Source of the DNA: Spirodela intermedia
Lineage: Eukaryota; Streptophyta; Magnoliopsida; Alismatales; Araceae
DNA: 64,000 nucleotides
Direction: 5' to 3'
Assembly (NCBI GenBank): GCA_902729315.2
Contig: LR746264.1
Coordinates: 10,881,878-10,945,877, forward strand
Positions 1 through 10,998 of this stretch are shown in pieces. A program made the translations under genes and the position numbers. Within the stretch, counting starts at the first letter, position 1; each line of letters starts with the position of its first letter. The notes beneath the pieces are model-generated. The model ran no database searches, was not told the origin of the DNA, and was given only the letters and a program-made list of their open reading frames with translations.

Positions 1-357
1 TCCAATTTCGGAATATTTACTCTGTTTTTGACAAAATATGTTAAATCACAACAGGAGAAGCGAAAATATTACATCGGATGAGAAAAATGAAGAGTGAATG
101 AAAAAGCTGTTCAACTTTTGGGAAAAAATAATTCAATGTATAGCGAAGCCTTAAAGAGAACAGAGTACACAGAGTATATCTAGTGATGAAGCCATGCTAA
201 ATTTTACTGATCAAAAGAAAAAAAACTTTCTACTGAGTCAAATGGTACTTTGGAGTGACAGTGATACTATGATCTTTCAATGCAAACGGAAGGGTCTAAA
301 AAAATCAAGTTAACGAGTGAATCTTTGGATTATGATCTTGACTGCGTCAGTTATTAC

Positions 358-3300
358 CATCCAATTATCACTTCCTTTGGATTAACCTTTTGGTGGGAAA
401 TAAGCATGTTATGGTGATAGTCGATGTCCAAAGCAACCTGTAGACAGAAAACAGATGCATACAGATTAGCAATTACGCATGGAAATGTGACTTTATATGC
501 AGCAAAGTTAACGGTCAGAGTTAATGCATACTCAAATAGATGAGAATAGAAACTAGATTGATGGAATAAGATTGTATTTATCCTTACTATATGAAGGAAT
601 AGGCAATGGAACTCACTTTCAGCAATGACGTCAAATTTAAAGTATGGCATTATATCCGTGACGACCACCAAATTAAGCTACGTTGGTAACAGATCTCACA
701 AGGCAGCTTGATCCTCCCCACCAAGAATCAAATCTTCTAAGACAGATGGATCATCCCCAACAAGAGAACAAAATAACAAGATTACTCTTAGATTATGCTC
801 TCTTCATGCACTTTTATCTTCAAGCAATTTATATTCATAATCAAAAGTCTCGTGTCATGAAAAAAACTTAGTACTTTGATGTGAGCTATCGCACTGGCTT
901 AATACCAGTCGAACCCATGAAGCAAGGCACCAGCAACATACGCTTTGTTTCTGTAACCCATGGAGGAACACCGCCGAGCCCCATTAAAGTTGATTTTTAG
1001 GGCTAGAAAAGCTATAGGATACAGGTCTTGAATGCACATACCGGTCATAAAGCTCCATAAAGCTCCATAAAAACGGAGACAACTGGTTGACTCAAAATAA
1101 GAAGTATACTTCATCACATAACTTTTTATTCAGGGGAAAAACTCGAAAATGGATTTCACTAGAACAGTAGACGGATGACAAAATGCAAGAATCCCATAAA
1201 ATTCATAGGAACCCTTTAAGACAATAGAATTAATGATATTCTAGGCACAATCTCAACCCACCTAAAAACTATAACTTACAGAATTATTATAAGAGCATCC
1301 ATAGAAGACTGAATTTTAGAAAAAAAATGTACCATACAACAGAAAGGAACTTTGAGACGTAGTTTGCCAACTTAGTAAAACTTTATGAATTGTAATTCAG
1401 CCAGTACGAGTCGCCATGAATGTGGAGACGGGTCGAATTGACTAAATCAATTCAGATTTAGTCAATGCAATACCAGATCTGCATTGGGCAAACACAGCGT
1501 TGTTTCGACCTGCATTAATCCGGAGTCTTGTTTAAATGGTGCATACGCGTGCATTTTCCTCTGTTCTCTTCTTTTTAGCTCTTTTCTGATGGGGAGGGAA
1601 AGGGGTAGGTATATTACCACTTACAAATACATCAGCCACACCAAGCTTCCTTTCAAACATTCCAAATTAACCTATCTAAGAACTGTTAATGTTGTTCCGC
1701 TAGTTAGAGGCATTCTATATGAATATGAAAACAAAATCGAGTAAAGGTAAGGCAGACTGTTTCAAGTAAACTCAGTACTGTAACTGAAAAGAATACAAAA
1801 ACAGCTGAGAGGTGAACTAAAAAAACGCACGAGACGAATCAACATATAAACGTGATTCAAGGTGTTGATTAATGAGGGAGGCGTTCCCCAGCCAGCCTCT
1901 TTTTGCGTGTTCCAGAACCTAATATTAAGCTGGGAAACAAAACAGGGAAGGCCAGGACCTTGAATATTTCTCTCCAGGAAACCCATTCATCTCCCATTAG
2001 TCACCCATCAGCGACCCACGCACCCTCACAATTCTCAATCACCCAATCAACGAAGGTTACACAAGTCCTTCCTCCCCCTCCACAATTGCGTTTCCCCTAT
2101 CCATCCTGCTGAACAACGCAGCTGACCAAGCTACCCCAGATTTCATCCTTCCAGCGCTTGACCCTTTTTCATTGGCACCACTAGCTGAGATACAATAACC
2201 CATTTCTTCATCGTCAAAATCTAGATGTGATCCCCATTAACTTTTTCATCATAAGAACTAACTGACGTGAACTAATTCCTCTCGCCTCTAGCAACAGTAC
2301 AAGTGGATAGTCGTCCATGTACACTGACGCCGCATGGACTGTGTCAAATTTTTCATAGGTACCGGTCACCGAACTATCAATCAATTTTTCAAAAGATCAA
2401 TGACATTGTACGTGAAAATCGACGCCTCCACCAGTGGATACTTTAAAATGAACCCTAAAGAGGGATTCCAATGCTTTTCCAAGGAAAATTACAGAAATGT
2501 ATGCATTACACATCGTCCTTCATTTTGAAATGCAAAGTGGAGAATTATAGAGACTATCACATAGGATCGTCCTTGGCAAGAAGATTTACAGATGACACAA
2601 CCTGCTCTAGTAATGAATAGCAATGAATGAGAGATTTTGTTAATATTGAATCCTTCATTGGATAATGAAAATAATGCACAGGAGTGACGCACCATATACT
2701 CCCATATCAAAGCGTTGTGAATAACTTCACTATCGTGAGAAAACTATTCCTAAATGGACAATATACGTAATTTTTTAATTTTTTATCACTCGCTTACGCT
2801 TCCAATTCGTTTTCGTGTTAAGTATAATCCCTTGCATAGTTGAAAAGTTTTAATTTTATGATATATCATATATTGTATGAAATTTGCAAGAAAACACTTT
2901 TGAATGCGTATGAATATAATATCCAATAACCAGAAATCATGCCAACCATTAATCGACGAAACCTGCCAATTCCATCAATCAAAATAAGCAAATCTAGTTT
3001 GTACCACTTAAATAATTTGAGACAAATTTCCGTCTGATTATTATCGTTGCTGCTAAAAAATCCAAAAAGACGCTACACCCAGACGGAGAAAAAATGCAGA
3101 TGTAAAGCTCGAGAGGAAACACCCACGGCGTAAGCCAGCAAAATCATCGGTACCTGGTCCGAGGACTCATTGTGAGGAACGGCGTAGGAGTTCCGAATCT
3201 CGACGGTGCCGTCGGAGGCGATGTACCCAAGGAGGGTCCCAATCACGCGCTCCGCCTGATCGGGCCGCCGTACGAAGGAGTCGCAGATGTTAAAGAGAAC

Positions 3301-3378
3301 GACGGGGTGTACCCTCGCGGATGCGCTCGCCTGTGAGGGGACGAATTGCAGCACGGTCTGGGCCTCGGCGCCCCCCAT
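358..3378 (-). CDS. eIF3 subunit F (eIF3f), 5' part, truncated by window edge
   Basis: Subunit F of translation initiation factor 3, an MPN-domain protein of the cytosolic eIF3 complex. Two exons are visible. Exon 1 is 3154-3378 (75 codons from an ATG at 3378) and ends CAG|GTACCG. Exon 2 is 358-437, after an acceptor ending CTACAG, and ends TG|GTAATA in phase 2, which would split the Trp codon of the family motif VIxGW. The joined 101 residues follow the family closely: TVLQF near the start, ARVHP, VRRPDQAERVIGTLLG, NSYAVPHNESSDQ and DYHHNML. The start follows the family N-terminus; the frame stays open upstream of it but without another ATG. The first intron is long, about 2.7 kb (438-3153), and looks non-coding. 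The remaining two thirds of the MPN protein must lie left of the window; I found no further exon in 1-357. Identification is secure; exon ends are inferred. Confidence 0.93.
1437..1466. repeat. Perfect 12-bp inverted repeat in eIF3f intron 1
   Basis: ATTGACTAAATC is followed by a 6-nt loop and then its exact reverse complement. It lies in the long AT-rich first intron of the eIF3f gene. It could fold as a small hairpin; no known element is recognised. Confidence 0.6.
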
Positions 3379-3689
3379 CCTCCCCGTCTGCGCGAAATCA
3401 GGAAGCAGAGGAAAGGGTTCTACAAGGCAGCGGGAAACAGAAGATCGGCAGTCTAGGGTTTCTAGTCGCCAGAAATAGTTTTTAATATAATCCCCCAATT
3501 CCTCTATAAAATCTTACATAACTCAACTTAAGGTAATATCCGTTCATACCCTCCCCACCTCCTCTGACTCCCCAAATTGGAACATCTTGGAGGTGCAAGC
3601 AGTAAATTAACCGTGACTTTCACATAATACCTTTTAAATATATATAAATAATTCTTTTTTATTGTCTCGCTTTGATGTGCACCCATGAA

Positions 3690-4030
3690 ACCCAGGCCCA
3701 TAATCCACAGTTTGTTCCTGTCCTAGGCGATGAAAAGCCCAGCCAAGAGGACCCGGTTCAGCCCGGCCCAATAGCCATACTCTTCCACGGGGAGGCCTAC
3801 CAGCTGGGCCTGGGCCTGGGGACGGGCCTGATCCCGGCCCACGTGGGCTACGGGCTTCATTACATGGGCTTGGGCGGGGGGAGGGGCTCCGACTTATTGA
3901 GCCCGAGCCCAGAAAAATGGGTTAAAAAGGTGGCTCTGGTGGGTTTCATCCGAGGTTGAAAATACAATGGGCCTGGCCCACGCTGACAGATTTGTGTTTA
4001 ATGGGCTGACAGAGAGTTACAATGATGGGC
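3690..4030 (-). promoter_or_regulatory. Cluster of TGGGCY/RGCCCA (site II-type) motifs upstream of eIF3f
   Basis: About 340 bp, centred roughly 450 bp upstream of the eIF3f ATG, contain more than ten TGGGCC, TGGGCT, GGCCCA or AGCCCA hexamers in both orientations, including two consecutive TGGGCC copies and a GGCCCACGTGGGCT palindrome with a G-box core. In plants such site II elements (bound by TCP factors) are typical of promoters of translation-machinery genes, which fits the adjacent gene. The motifs are seen directly; promoter function is inferred. Confidence 0.55.
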
Positions 4031-5525
4031 TATTCACTGGCGGGGAGTGATAACGCCTCACGTGACTCTGGGACCGACTCTGAGCTGTCCGTCCGGACCA
4101 ACGGGCTCCAAATCCACCGGAGCCTATCCCGCATCATCTTGACAGCTGCCATCACACGCCTGCCAATTAATTACCCCTTAATTCCCCCCCCCTCTCCAGA
4201 CGTGACCAACGGCGTAGAGAGAGAGAGAGAGAGGTTCCTGCCAAAAAGTGAACTGCGAAGGGGAGGGGCGGCAACCGACCGGGTTGGGCGGCTGTCTCAT
4301 TCATAGAGCGGCACGTGCTTTATTTACTTTCGGGTATTTTCCAGCGGTAAACTGGAGGCCGAGCGGGCCAGTTGAGGGTGGGCATCTGCAGCATTCATAT
4401 CGAGGCGCAGGAGGGAGTAATGGATATTCTTGCTCCGCAAAGTTAGGTCAGACGTCCTAGATCTGAGATTTGACAACGTTGCAGCCCCCCCCCCCCGAGA
4501 TCTTACGTTAGTTTGGTCCATATCCGAGATATTTTCTTCATTGACTTACGAGCGCTTGTGCCCACACACATCGGTCAGGCTGTGCCTAGCGATCTTCATC
4601 TGTGATATGCCAGGGGGGGCATGACTTCTTGATCGAGAGGAAGAGATTCTACGGCTGTTGCGACCTAAGTGCTGCGCTCGCGCTCATAGATCAGATTCGG
4701 CAATAAATTATCTCATTAGATCGCGACGAGGATGCGAGCTCGCAACAAAAGTCAGACTGTTGAGACCCGGAATGCACGGTGGGTGAGGCTGTTGTGGGCA
4801 CAGTTCTTGAAAAGGAATAGAGTGATAGAGAGATGGCTGAGCCTGCCCAACCGAGTGGATGGGCAGATTATCTACATCGGGCTTTTGCGTTGAGCTGCTG
4901 CACCAACCCGAGTGTGGACCACGTCAATTAATTTTGGCTGCCCCCACCCGCCGTCCGTATTAAGTAAGATACTTAGACGGAGCTCTATAGAGGGGGGGGG
5001 GGGTTGTAAAATATCTATATATGATGGGAATCATAAATCTGAGCGTGCGTAGGATGCCGAAGCCTCCCTAGGTCACGGTTTAAAGAGGTTCTTCATATCT
5101 TGTAAGAACAGTCCATTCGGCGAAGGCTAACGACTGACCGATGGCAGGGCAGAATAGCACCTTGTTGACTTGGGAAATAAAAAATTGTGATTACTTTTGC
5201 TCGCATTTTGTCGTCGTCGTCGTCGTCGTCGTCATCTCAGCCGGAGAACGGCCGCGGGGGGTCACAGCGGACGAGGAAAAAGTGGATAAAAATGGTAGGA
5301 AAGATATCGACGATTAATGCCATCTGGGTGGAAAGGTAGGGACATTTGGTGAACCCGACTCGCATAATAAATTAGGACGCATCACCTCCTAGTGACGACC
5401 CACGTTAAGACCTGGAAGCATATCAGCGCATTATAATGTAATTTAAGAATAGAAGGAAAAAAGAGGGGACCAGGGGCCTCCGATTTCGAGACTTTCCATT
5501 CTTTTTGTTGTTCTCCGTATGGAGG
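4031..5525. other. Intergenic region, no gene recognised
   Basis: The stretch lies between the eIF3f upstream region and the 3' end of the GPAT6-like gene. It holds short GA tracts near 4216, runs of C near 4487 and of G near 4992, and a (GTC)8 microsatellite at 5210-5233. The short reading frames resemble no family I know. Confidence 0.6.
5210..5233. repeat. (GTC)8 trinucleotide microsatellite
   Basis: Eight uninterrupted GTC units about 290 bp downstream of the GPAT6-like stop codon, on the non-coding side. Confidence 0.9.
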
Positions 5526-8028
5526 TTATTTTTGGGCTTTCGGTGGGTCCTCGCCGCCGTCGTCCTTCTCCCTCTTCGACGCGACGCGGCCATCGGTGCC
5601 GGCGAGCATGCCGTACTTGTCCTTGCGGGTGAAGCTGGTACACTCGAAGCCGAGCGTGCCGGCGAGGACCCGCTGGATGTAGTTAGCCACCTCGATGGCG
5701 GACTTGCCGCCCGCGCAGGTCAGTTCGACGGGCAGCTGGTTGAGGAAGGTGATCTCGTAGGTCGGGCGGGGGTTCATGAAGAAGAAGTAGGGATCCAGGA
5801 GCTTGTGGCCCCTCACCGTCGTCCCGTGGAACATCCCCTGCTTGGTGTTGATGGCGACGGGGACGATACGGTCGGTGAGCTCGGCGAAGAGGGCGCTGAA
5901 TCGGAGGAGGAAGGGTTCGCGACAGGTGGTGCCCTCGGGGCAGATCACCAGGTCTCCCTCCTCCAGCAGCTTCTTGATGTTAGCGGCGTCCTTGTCCCGC
6001 TCCCGGGAGAGGGCCACCGCCTTGATGGGGGAGATGAGCTCGGAGAACTTGCTGATGCTGTAGGTGACGCAGCTGATCTTGCGCCCCAGCGCGACGGCGG
6101 TGACGACGGGGTCGAGCACGGTACGGTGGTTGCACACGAAGAGAACCCCCGGGTGGCCCTTCTGCGGGGGCGGTGGCGGGGTGCCCTTCACAATGAGCTT
6201 GATGCCCATGAACTTGTAGTTGTAAAAGACGATGCGCTCCGGCAGGGGGATGTTGAAGTAGACCCGGATCAGGGAGAGAGCGAACCCGACGGGCATCCAC
6301 AGGAAGGTGAGCAGCGCCACGAGCGGCGTCGGCCGCTGCACCAGCCGCCCGTCGTGAAGGATGATCGGGCTCAGCAGCTCGCTCCTCGGCACTGGCGAGC
6401 ATTTGCTCGGCGGCACCACGTAGCCCTCCTGCATCCACACGTCCGCCAGAAAACCACGTCAACCGATTATCAAAATTATTCAACCATTGAGCGAAACCAC
6501 AGGATATCCGCTAAATATCTACGGACACATCTGCTCATTCACTCTTAGTCTCCGACGGGACCCACCGTCGACACCTCCCCTCCTTCCCTGGATCTCCTGG
6601 AAGAGCCTGCAAACGGGGCGGGGCGGTGACCGCAAGCAGTAAACCACAGACAGTCGCCGGGCCCCACGCCACTAAAGCGCTCAGCCGGGCAACGGATCCG
6701 ATCGGGGTTTGACCCCGGGGTGTCGACGTTTCCTCGTAGATTTGCTAGGAAGCGAAGGATGAGCACGTAGGTGGGGTGGATCAGCGTTGATGCGTAAGTC
6801 TCTGCATGCGCGGGGTTGACGTGAGTCGAGAGATATCTCGGGAGGGGTTCCTCGGAGGAGAGGCTTTGGGCATTTAATCGAACACATGGCCACGCTCCCG
6901 TCGGGTACGCCGGGCACTGGAAGAATGAAGGCAGCCCCGCGGCACCGCCATTAAATGGAGACGTCCTTCGGAGGAGGGGATGCACGGGGCGAAGATAGAT
7001 GACTAGGAGAGATCAAGGACGAGATGATCAGAAGAGACGACTGAACCGATGTGGGGATGAGAAGCCACCGAAAGCTAGCAGACGGTGAACAAGAAGAAGA
7101 TGAATAGGAAGCAAGGGTGGGGAATTGGGGAGCTCCAGTGGGGGGGTGATTGGAAGTGTCGGGAGCTGCTGTAGTGTGTGGATCTTCCCCGCGTGGCCCC
7201 CCGCCAGCGAGGTGGGGGATGAGAGGGAGCCCAGCGAGTAGAGCGCGCTGGGCTCCTTGCCATAATAAGAATTCTCACTAAGACGATGGACGGGAGGCGA
7301 GAGCCTTGTCCACACGATGGAAGAGGGAACGCAGAGACAATGCAGAGAGATGCATGAAGGAGGGAAGGGGAGAAGAGAATATACGAAGTCGGCTGAATTG
7401 AGGGAGATCAAACCTTGCAGATGGACATGAAGTCGAAGTCCGTTTCCCTGTCTCCAAGGCCCAGGTCGGGCAGGTTGTCGCCGAGTTCCTTTCTGACGGC
7501 GTCGGCCTTGAGTTCCCCGACGAGGACCCCCGGCGGCTTGACGAAGCCGGTGGCGCGGCCCGACTTGGTGACCTCGATCTCCGTCCCCAGCACCTCGTCA
7601 ACGCCGAGGAAATTCTTCACGAATGGCTCCACCATGATCCGGGGGTTGGCCGTCACGACGAGCCGGTGCCCGAAGGCGCTGAAGACGCGCCAACTCTCTG
7701 GGTGGACATCCTCGGCGTAGAACCTGGGGAGGACCGACCGGGCCACTATCTCGATGTCGCGCACCTTTAGGCCGGCGAAGGAGATGAAGATGAGCACCTG
7801 TATGGCCAGCGGCTCCGAGAACAGGATGTAGACGAGGATCACCAGCGGGAAGGAAGCCAGCAGGAGCATGCCCCGCAACAGACTGCCCGCCTCGAGGGCC
7901 ACCAGCATATAGTAGGGGAAGGCGCTGCGCGAGACCAGCAGCGTCCCGTCGAGATCCGCTGCCACGGTCTCGTTGGACCTCCCCTCCGAGCTGCACATCT
8001 CCACTGGTTTGAACCCCCGGAAGCCCAT
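5526..8028 (-). CDS. GPAT6: Glycerol-3-phosphate sn-2 acyltransferase, GPAT6 type (cutin synthesis)
   Basis: Bifunctional ER-membrane enzyme of cutin synthesis: sn-2 acylation of glycerol-3-phosphate with omega-oxidised acyl-CoA, followed by dephosphorylation to 2-monoacylglycerol. Exon 1 is 7414-8028 (205 codons) ending ATCTGCAAG|GT; exon 2 is 5526-6428 after an acceptor ending GATGCAG. The join is in phase 0 and reads MSICK|EGYVV, giving 505 residues, close to the roughly 500 of Arabidopsis GPAT6. The N-terminal HAD-like phosphatase domain has motif I DLDGT at residues 25-29 and a GDxxxD motif at 192-197, so the phosphatase residues typical of GPAT4/6/8 look intact. The acyltransferase domain has block I NHRTVLD at 305-311 and block III PEGTTCR at 369-375. 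Hydrophobic segments lie near residues 45-85 and 240-262. The single intron is 985 bp. GPAT6 fits better than GPAT4/8 from the N-terminus and C-terminal region, but that is by memory. Confidence 0.95.
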
Positions 8029-8093
8029 CTCTTCAGCACCACTCTCAACTCCTCCCCCCGGCCCTCCCTGTACTGCTCCCCGTCCCTAATACA

Positions 8094-8122
8094 CATGCAT
8101 GCACATATTGTCTGTATATATA
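8094..8122 (-). promoter_or_regulatory. Putative core promoter of the GPAT6-like gene: TATA box and RY element
   Basis: TATATATA at 8115-8122 lies about 90 bp upstream of the ATG and could act as TATA box on the minus strand. The palindromic RY element CATGCATG, the core bound by B3 factors such as FUS3/ABI3, lies at 8094-8101, near the expected transcription start. Motifs are seen; function is inferred. Confidence 0.4.
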
Positions 8123-8164
8123 CATGCAAATTTCTCCGAGCCAACTTGTCGAATTAGGCCCTTT

Positions 8165-8197
<33 letters not shown>
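8165..8197. repeat. (GA)n microsatellite
   Basis: Nearly uninterrupted AG repeat about 140 bp upstream of the GPAT6-like ATG. On the sense strand of that gene it reads as CT. Confidence 0.9.
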
Positions 8198-8978
8198 TGG
8201 AATGGACGACGGAGAAGGAGGGAGGGTTTAAATGGAGTGGGGGTGAAAGCCCTCCTCCAGACATCTTACTTGCGTGGGGGTAAACGGGAAAGAGATGCTA
8301 TTGGGCCCGAATCTGTTGGATTAGCTTCCCTAACGCCCCCCCGTCCTCTCTCTCTGGTGGTCCCGAGATGTGATTGAATTGCGGTAGGTGAGGACGCAGC
8401 GCCAGAGTTGTTGAGAGTTTAAGCCGACGCCCACACACATTCAATGGACTTACTTTGTGGGAGGCCTCCCCCACCCCCCAGAAGCCGAGACCCTGCGGCC
8501 GTGAAAGATCCTCCTGCTGCACGGGATGCCCTTCCCCTTTCGGGTCCATTGCCTTTTCTCTTATTGGGCCGGACCTTGCCGACCCACTCGGCTCGATTTA
8601 AAGACTAGTCAAGCCCGAATCAGCAGTTTAATCTGAAGCCCATATAACCTCGATTAGTGACCCACCATAAGCGGTGACTGGTTTTGGGCCCAATGCCCCA
8701 TAGATGGCCCGACAGAGGCCCATTAGTGACCCAAAGTCGGGCGAAGATGGGAGAGGCAACCGAAGTCACGCGGGGCATCGTCGAAGGGAGGCGCAGGACT
8801 CGTGGACGCCCTGGCCGTTACGATGCCCCCCGCTCGATTCGATCCGGCGAAGCTCACGGCTATGGCATGGTACGGCCGTCGCCTTGGTCTCTGGCTCCCA
8901 CGAGGAACGATCTACCCGCAGGCTTTCTCCTTTCAGGTCTCCTTCACGGGCCTTCTAGTGGGTGCAACAACCCAGCCC

Positions 8979-8982
<4 letters not shown>

Positions 8983-9017
<35 letters not shown>
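8983..9017. repeat. (GA)n microsatellite
   Basis: Uninterrupted AG repeat in the intergenic region; no gene start is recognised beside it. Confidence 0.9.
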
Positions 9018-9020
<3 letters not shown>

Positions 9021-10612
9021 GTTAACTCTTGGAGATAGTGTCTTTAAAAGATCAAACGGGGGGCATTAAACCCTAGTTCTTCTCCGTTTTCTTGCCGAAT
9101 CCCGGGAAGCTCTCAGAGAACGGTTCTTTTTTCTCCGTCTTTATCTCTTCTCTGCGCCATGCTAGTAGCTGGCTCCCACCCCACCCGCTATCCTCCTTAG
9201 CTCAATATAAATATACCTTTTTCTCCTTCCTTCTTCTCCCCCGAAAGCCATTAACCTAAAGTGAGGGAACCCACGAGGCCGAGCGAGGGCAGATATTCCT
9301 ACTGGGTTGGCTTCGCGGGAGAAGAGGAGGAATTCCTTGCACCGTGGCTTCACGCTGCAGCTCCCCTTGCTCGAGCGAAGGAGAGGGAGAGAGAGAGAGT
9401 CCTTGGGCTCCATGGTGCGAGTCTAGCTGTCGGGCGTTTGACGGAAAAAAAGGAGGTGTAATCGAAGAATGATACAGTAAAAAAGACCTACCTTTGGGAG
9501 GACCAGTACCCAACCGCTTCGCTCTTACTAAATCCAACGTTCCGTAGGCCTTCATAAGTAGAGACACTTATGGAAGCTCCTCGAAACCAACTACCAACAT
9601 AGAGAACCGCAACCGGGTCTCCATCCGTGATGGAATGATCCATTAATGGCTGATGTCGAGCTCGATATTGATATTTTCGTACGCTTATTACCACGGGGAG
9701 GCTAGTCAACCCTCGCTTCGTCTCTATCAAGACGAGAGGACTCAGGGGGGGAGGTGTTCTACGGTGTATTTATGAATACGGAAAAAGACTTATATGATCT
9801 TCTCACATGCTTGGATTATTTTTTATCGTGAGGCAGCCCACCTCACGTTCTCAAACTCCCGTGTTTCCCGAGGGATTTAACGTCATAAAAAAATCCCAAA
9901 TAAATTATTTATTACATGCATTTATGAGCAGTAGGAATGTACGAATAAATCTTTCTGGGTTTGGTGACCACAAAGTCTTAAATATTAATTTATCCGTGTT
10001 TATAAATATTCGGTGCCTCCACCGTCCGTGGCGGTGGGAGTCGTACTCATCGAGCGAGCCCCGGCATGGGGAGAGGGAATCGGATCGGCGGGTGGGGCAG
10101 AAGGGACCTAGTCGCTACCTCATGTTCTAGCTTTAGAGCTTCTTTTATTGCCGATTCTGGGGTCGCTGTACGGACGCCGCTGCGCCGGTCGGGCCGGTGG
10201 AGGACGGCGGAGGAGAAATAACTCCGGCGATAAAGAGCTCTAGGGGAAGTGGCGGGCTCACGAGGGAGGACGAAGGACGAGCGGCCCGGCCCCGTGGGGA
10301 GCAGGCCGAGTTGGATCAGTTTACTATTTGTGGGCCGCCATCAGTAACGGACCAGCCCATGGGGGTGACTCACGATAGACGTGGCATAGCCCGGTGTGGT
10401 GTAATTGGACTGGGCCGCGTTAGGTCAGTTTACTAATTAGTGCTTTCCGGCCGGTTACTTTTCCATAAAATGGGCCCGGATTTTAAAAAAGGCCCATGGA
10501 GAAAGGAAGCCCACCATGAGAGCAGAGTACTACATATCCGTTATCTTGCTACGGTGGCGACGTCAGGAGGTGGGGTATCTGCCAGCTGTGGAAAATTCGT
10601 CCGTTGCAGGCC

Positions 10613-10613
<1 letters not shown>

Positions 10614-10645
<32 letters not shown>
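10614..10645. repeat. (CT)n microsatellite
   Basis: Uninterrupted CT repeat about 350 bp downstream of the PIP1 stop codon. Confidence 0.9.
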
Positions 10646-10650
<5 letters not shown>

Positions 10651-10998
10651 TTTTCCCGGGCCAACCAGCCCTCCCTTCCCGAGAGACGAGGATAAGCTCA
10701 ACGACGAGGGCGAGAGCCGACGTCTCCGTCAAGCTCGAAGAGAGAGACAGAGAAGAGCATTCAAAGCAGATAGCGAGAGGCCGAAGATGATGATGCAACC
10801 GAGGGAATAGTTCACATTGCAGAGGAGAGATGATACAGGAGGTGAGAAAAATAAGAGAATTTCTTCGAGAGAGGAGAGGGACGACGGAGAGTACGCTTCA
10901 CACTGACTGAATAGACAACCACATCAACATAGAAAGAACGCCCGTGTCGCTCCGCGCGCTGGCGGAATCGTTTCGTCGAGCTTCCCTCGTCTTCTTCC

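Larger units (their letters stand above)
8123..10998. other. Intergenic region between GPAT6-like and PIP1 genes
   Basis: It contains long GA/CT microsatellites and groups of GGCCCA/TGGGCC motifs at about 8560-8740 and 10320-10510. A TATAAATATA stretch lies near 9206 and a telo-box-like AAACCCTA near 9068. No coding sequence of a known family was found on either strand. An 80-codon frame on the minus strand at 9488-9730 lacks a recognisable domain. Confidence 0.5.

Noticed and set aside
5505-6548. 347-codon plus-strand open frame
   Set aside because: It lies exactly opposite exon 2 of the GPAT6-like gene; GC-rich codons on one strand leave the other strand open. No family resemblance.
9488-9730. 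80-codon minus-strand frame with non-repetitive composition, considered as an organelle-DNA insertion
   Set aside because: Could not be matched to any plastid or mitochondrial gene I know; flanks are ordinary nuclear intergenic sequence. A search against organelle genomes would settle it.
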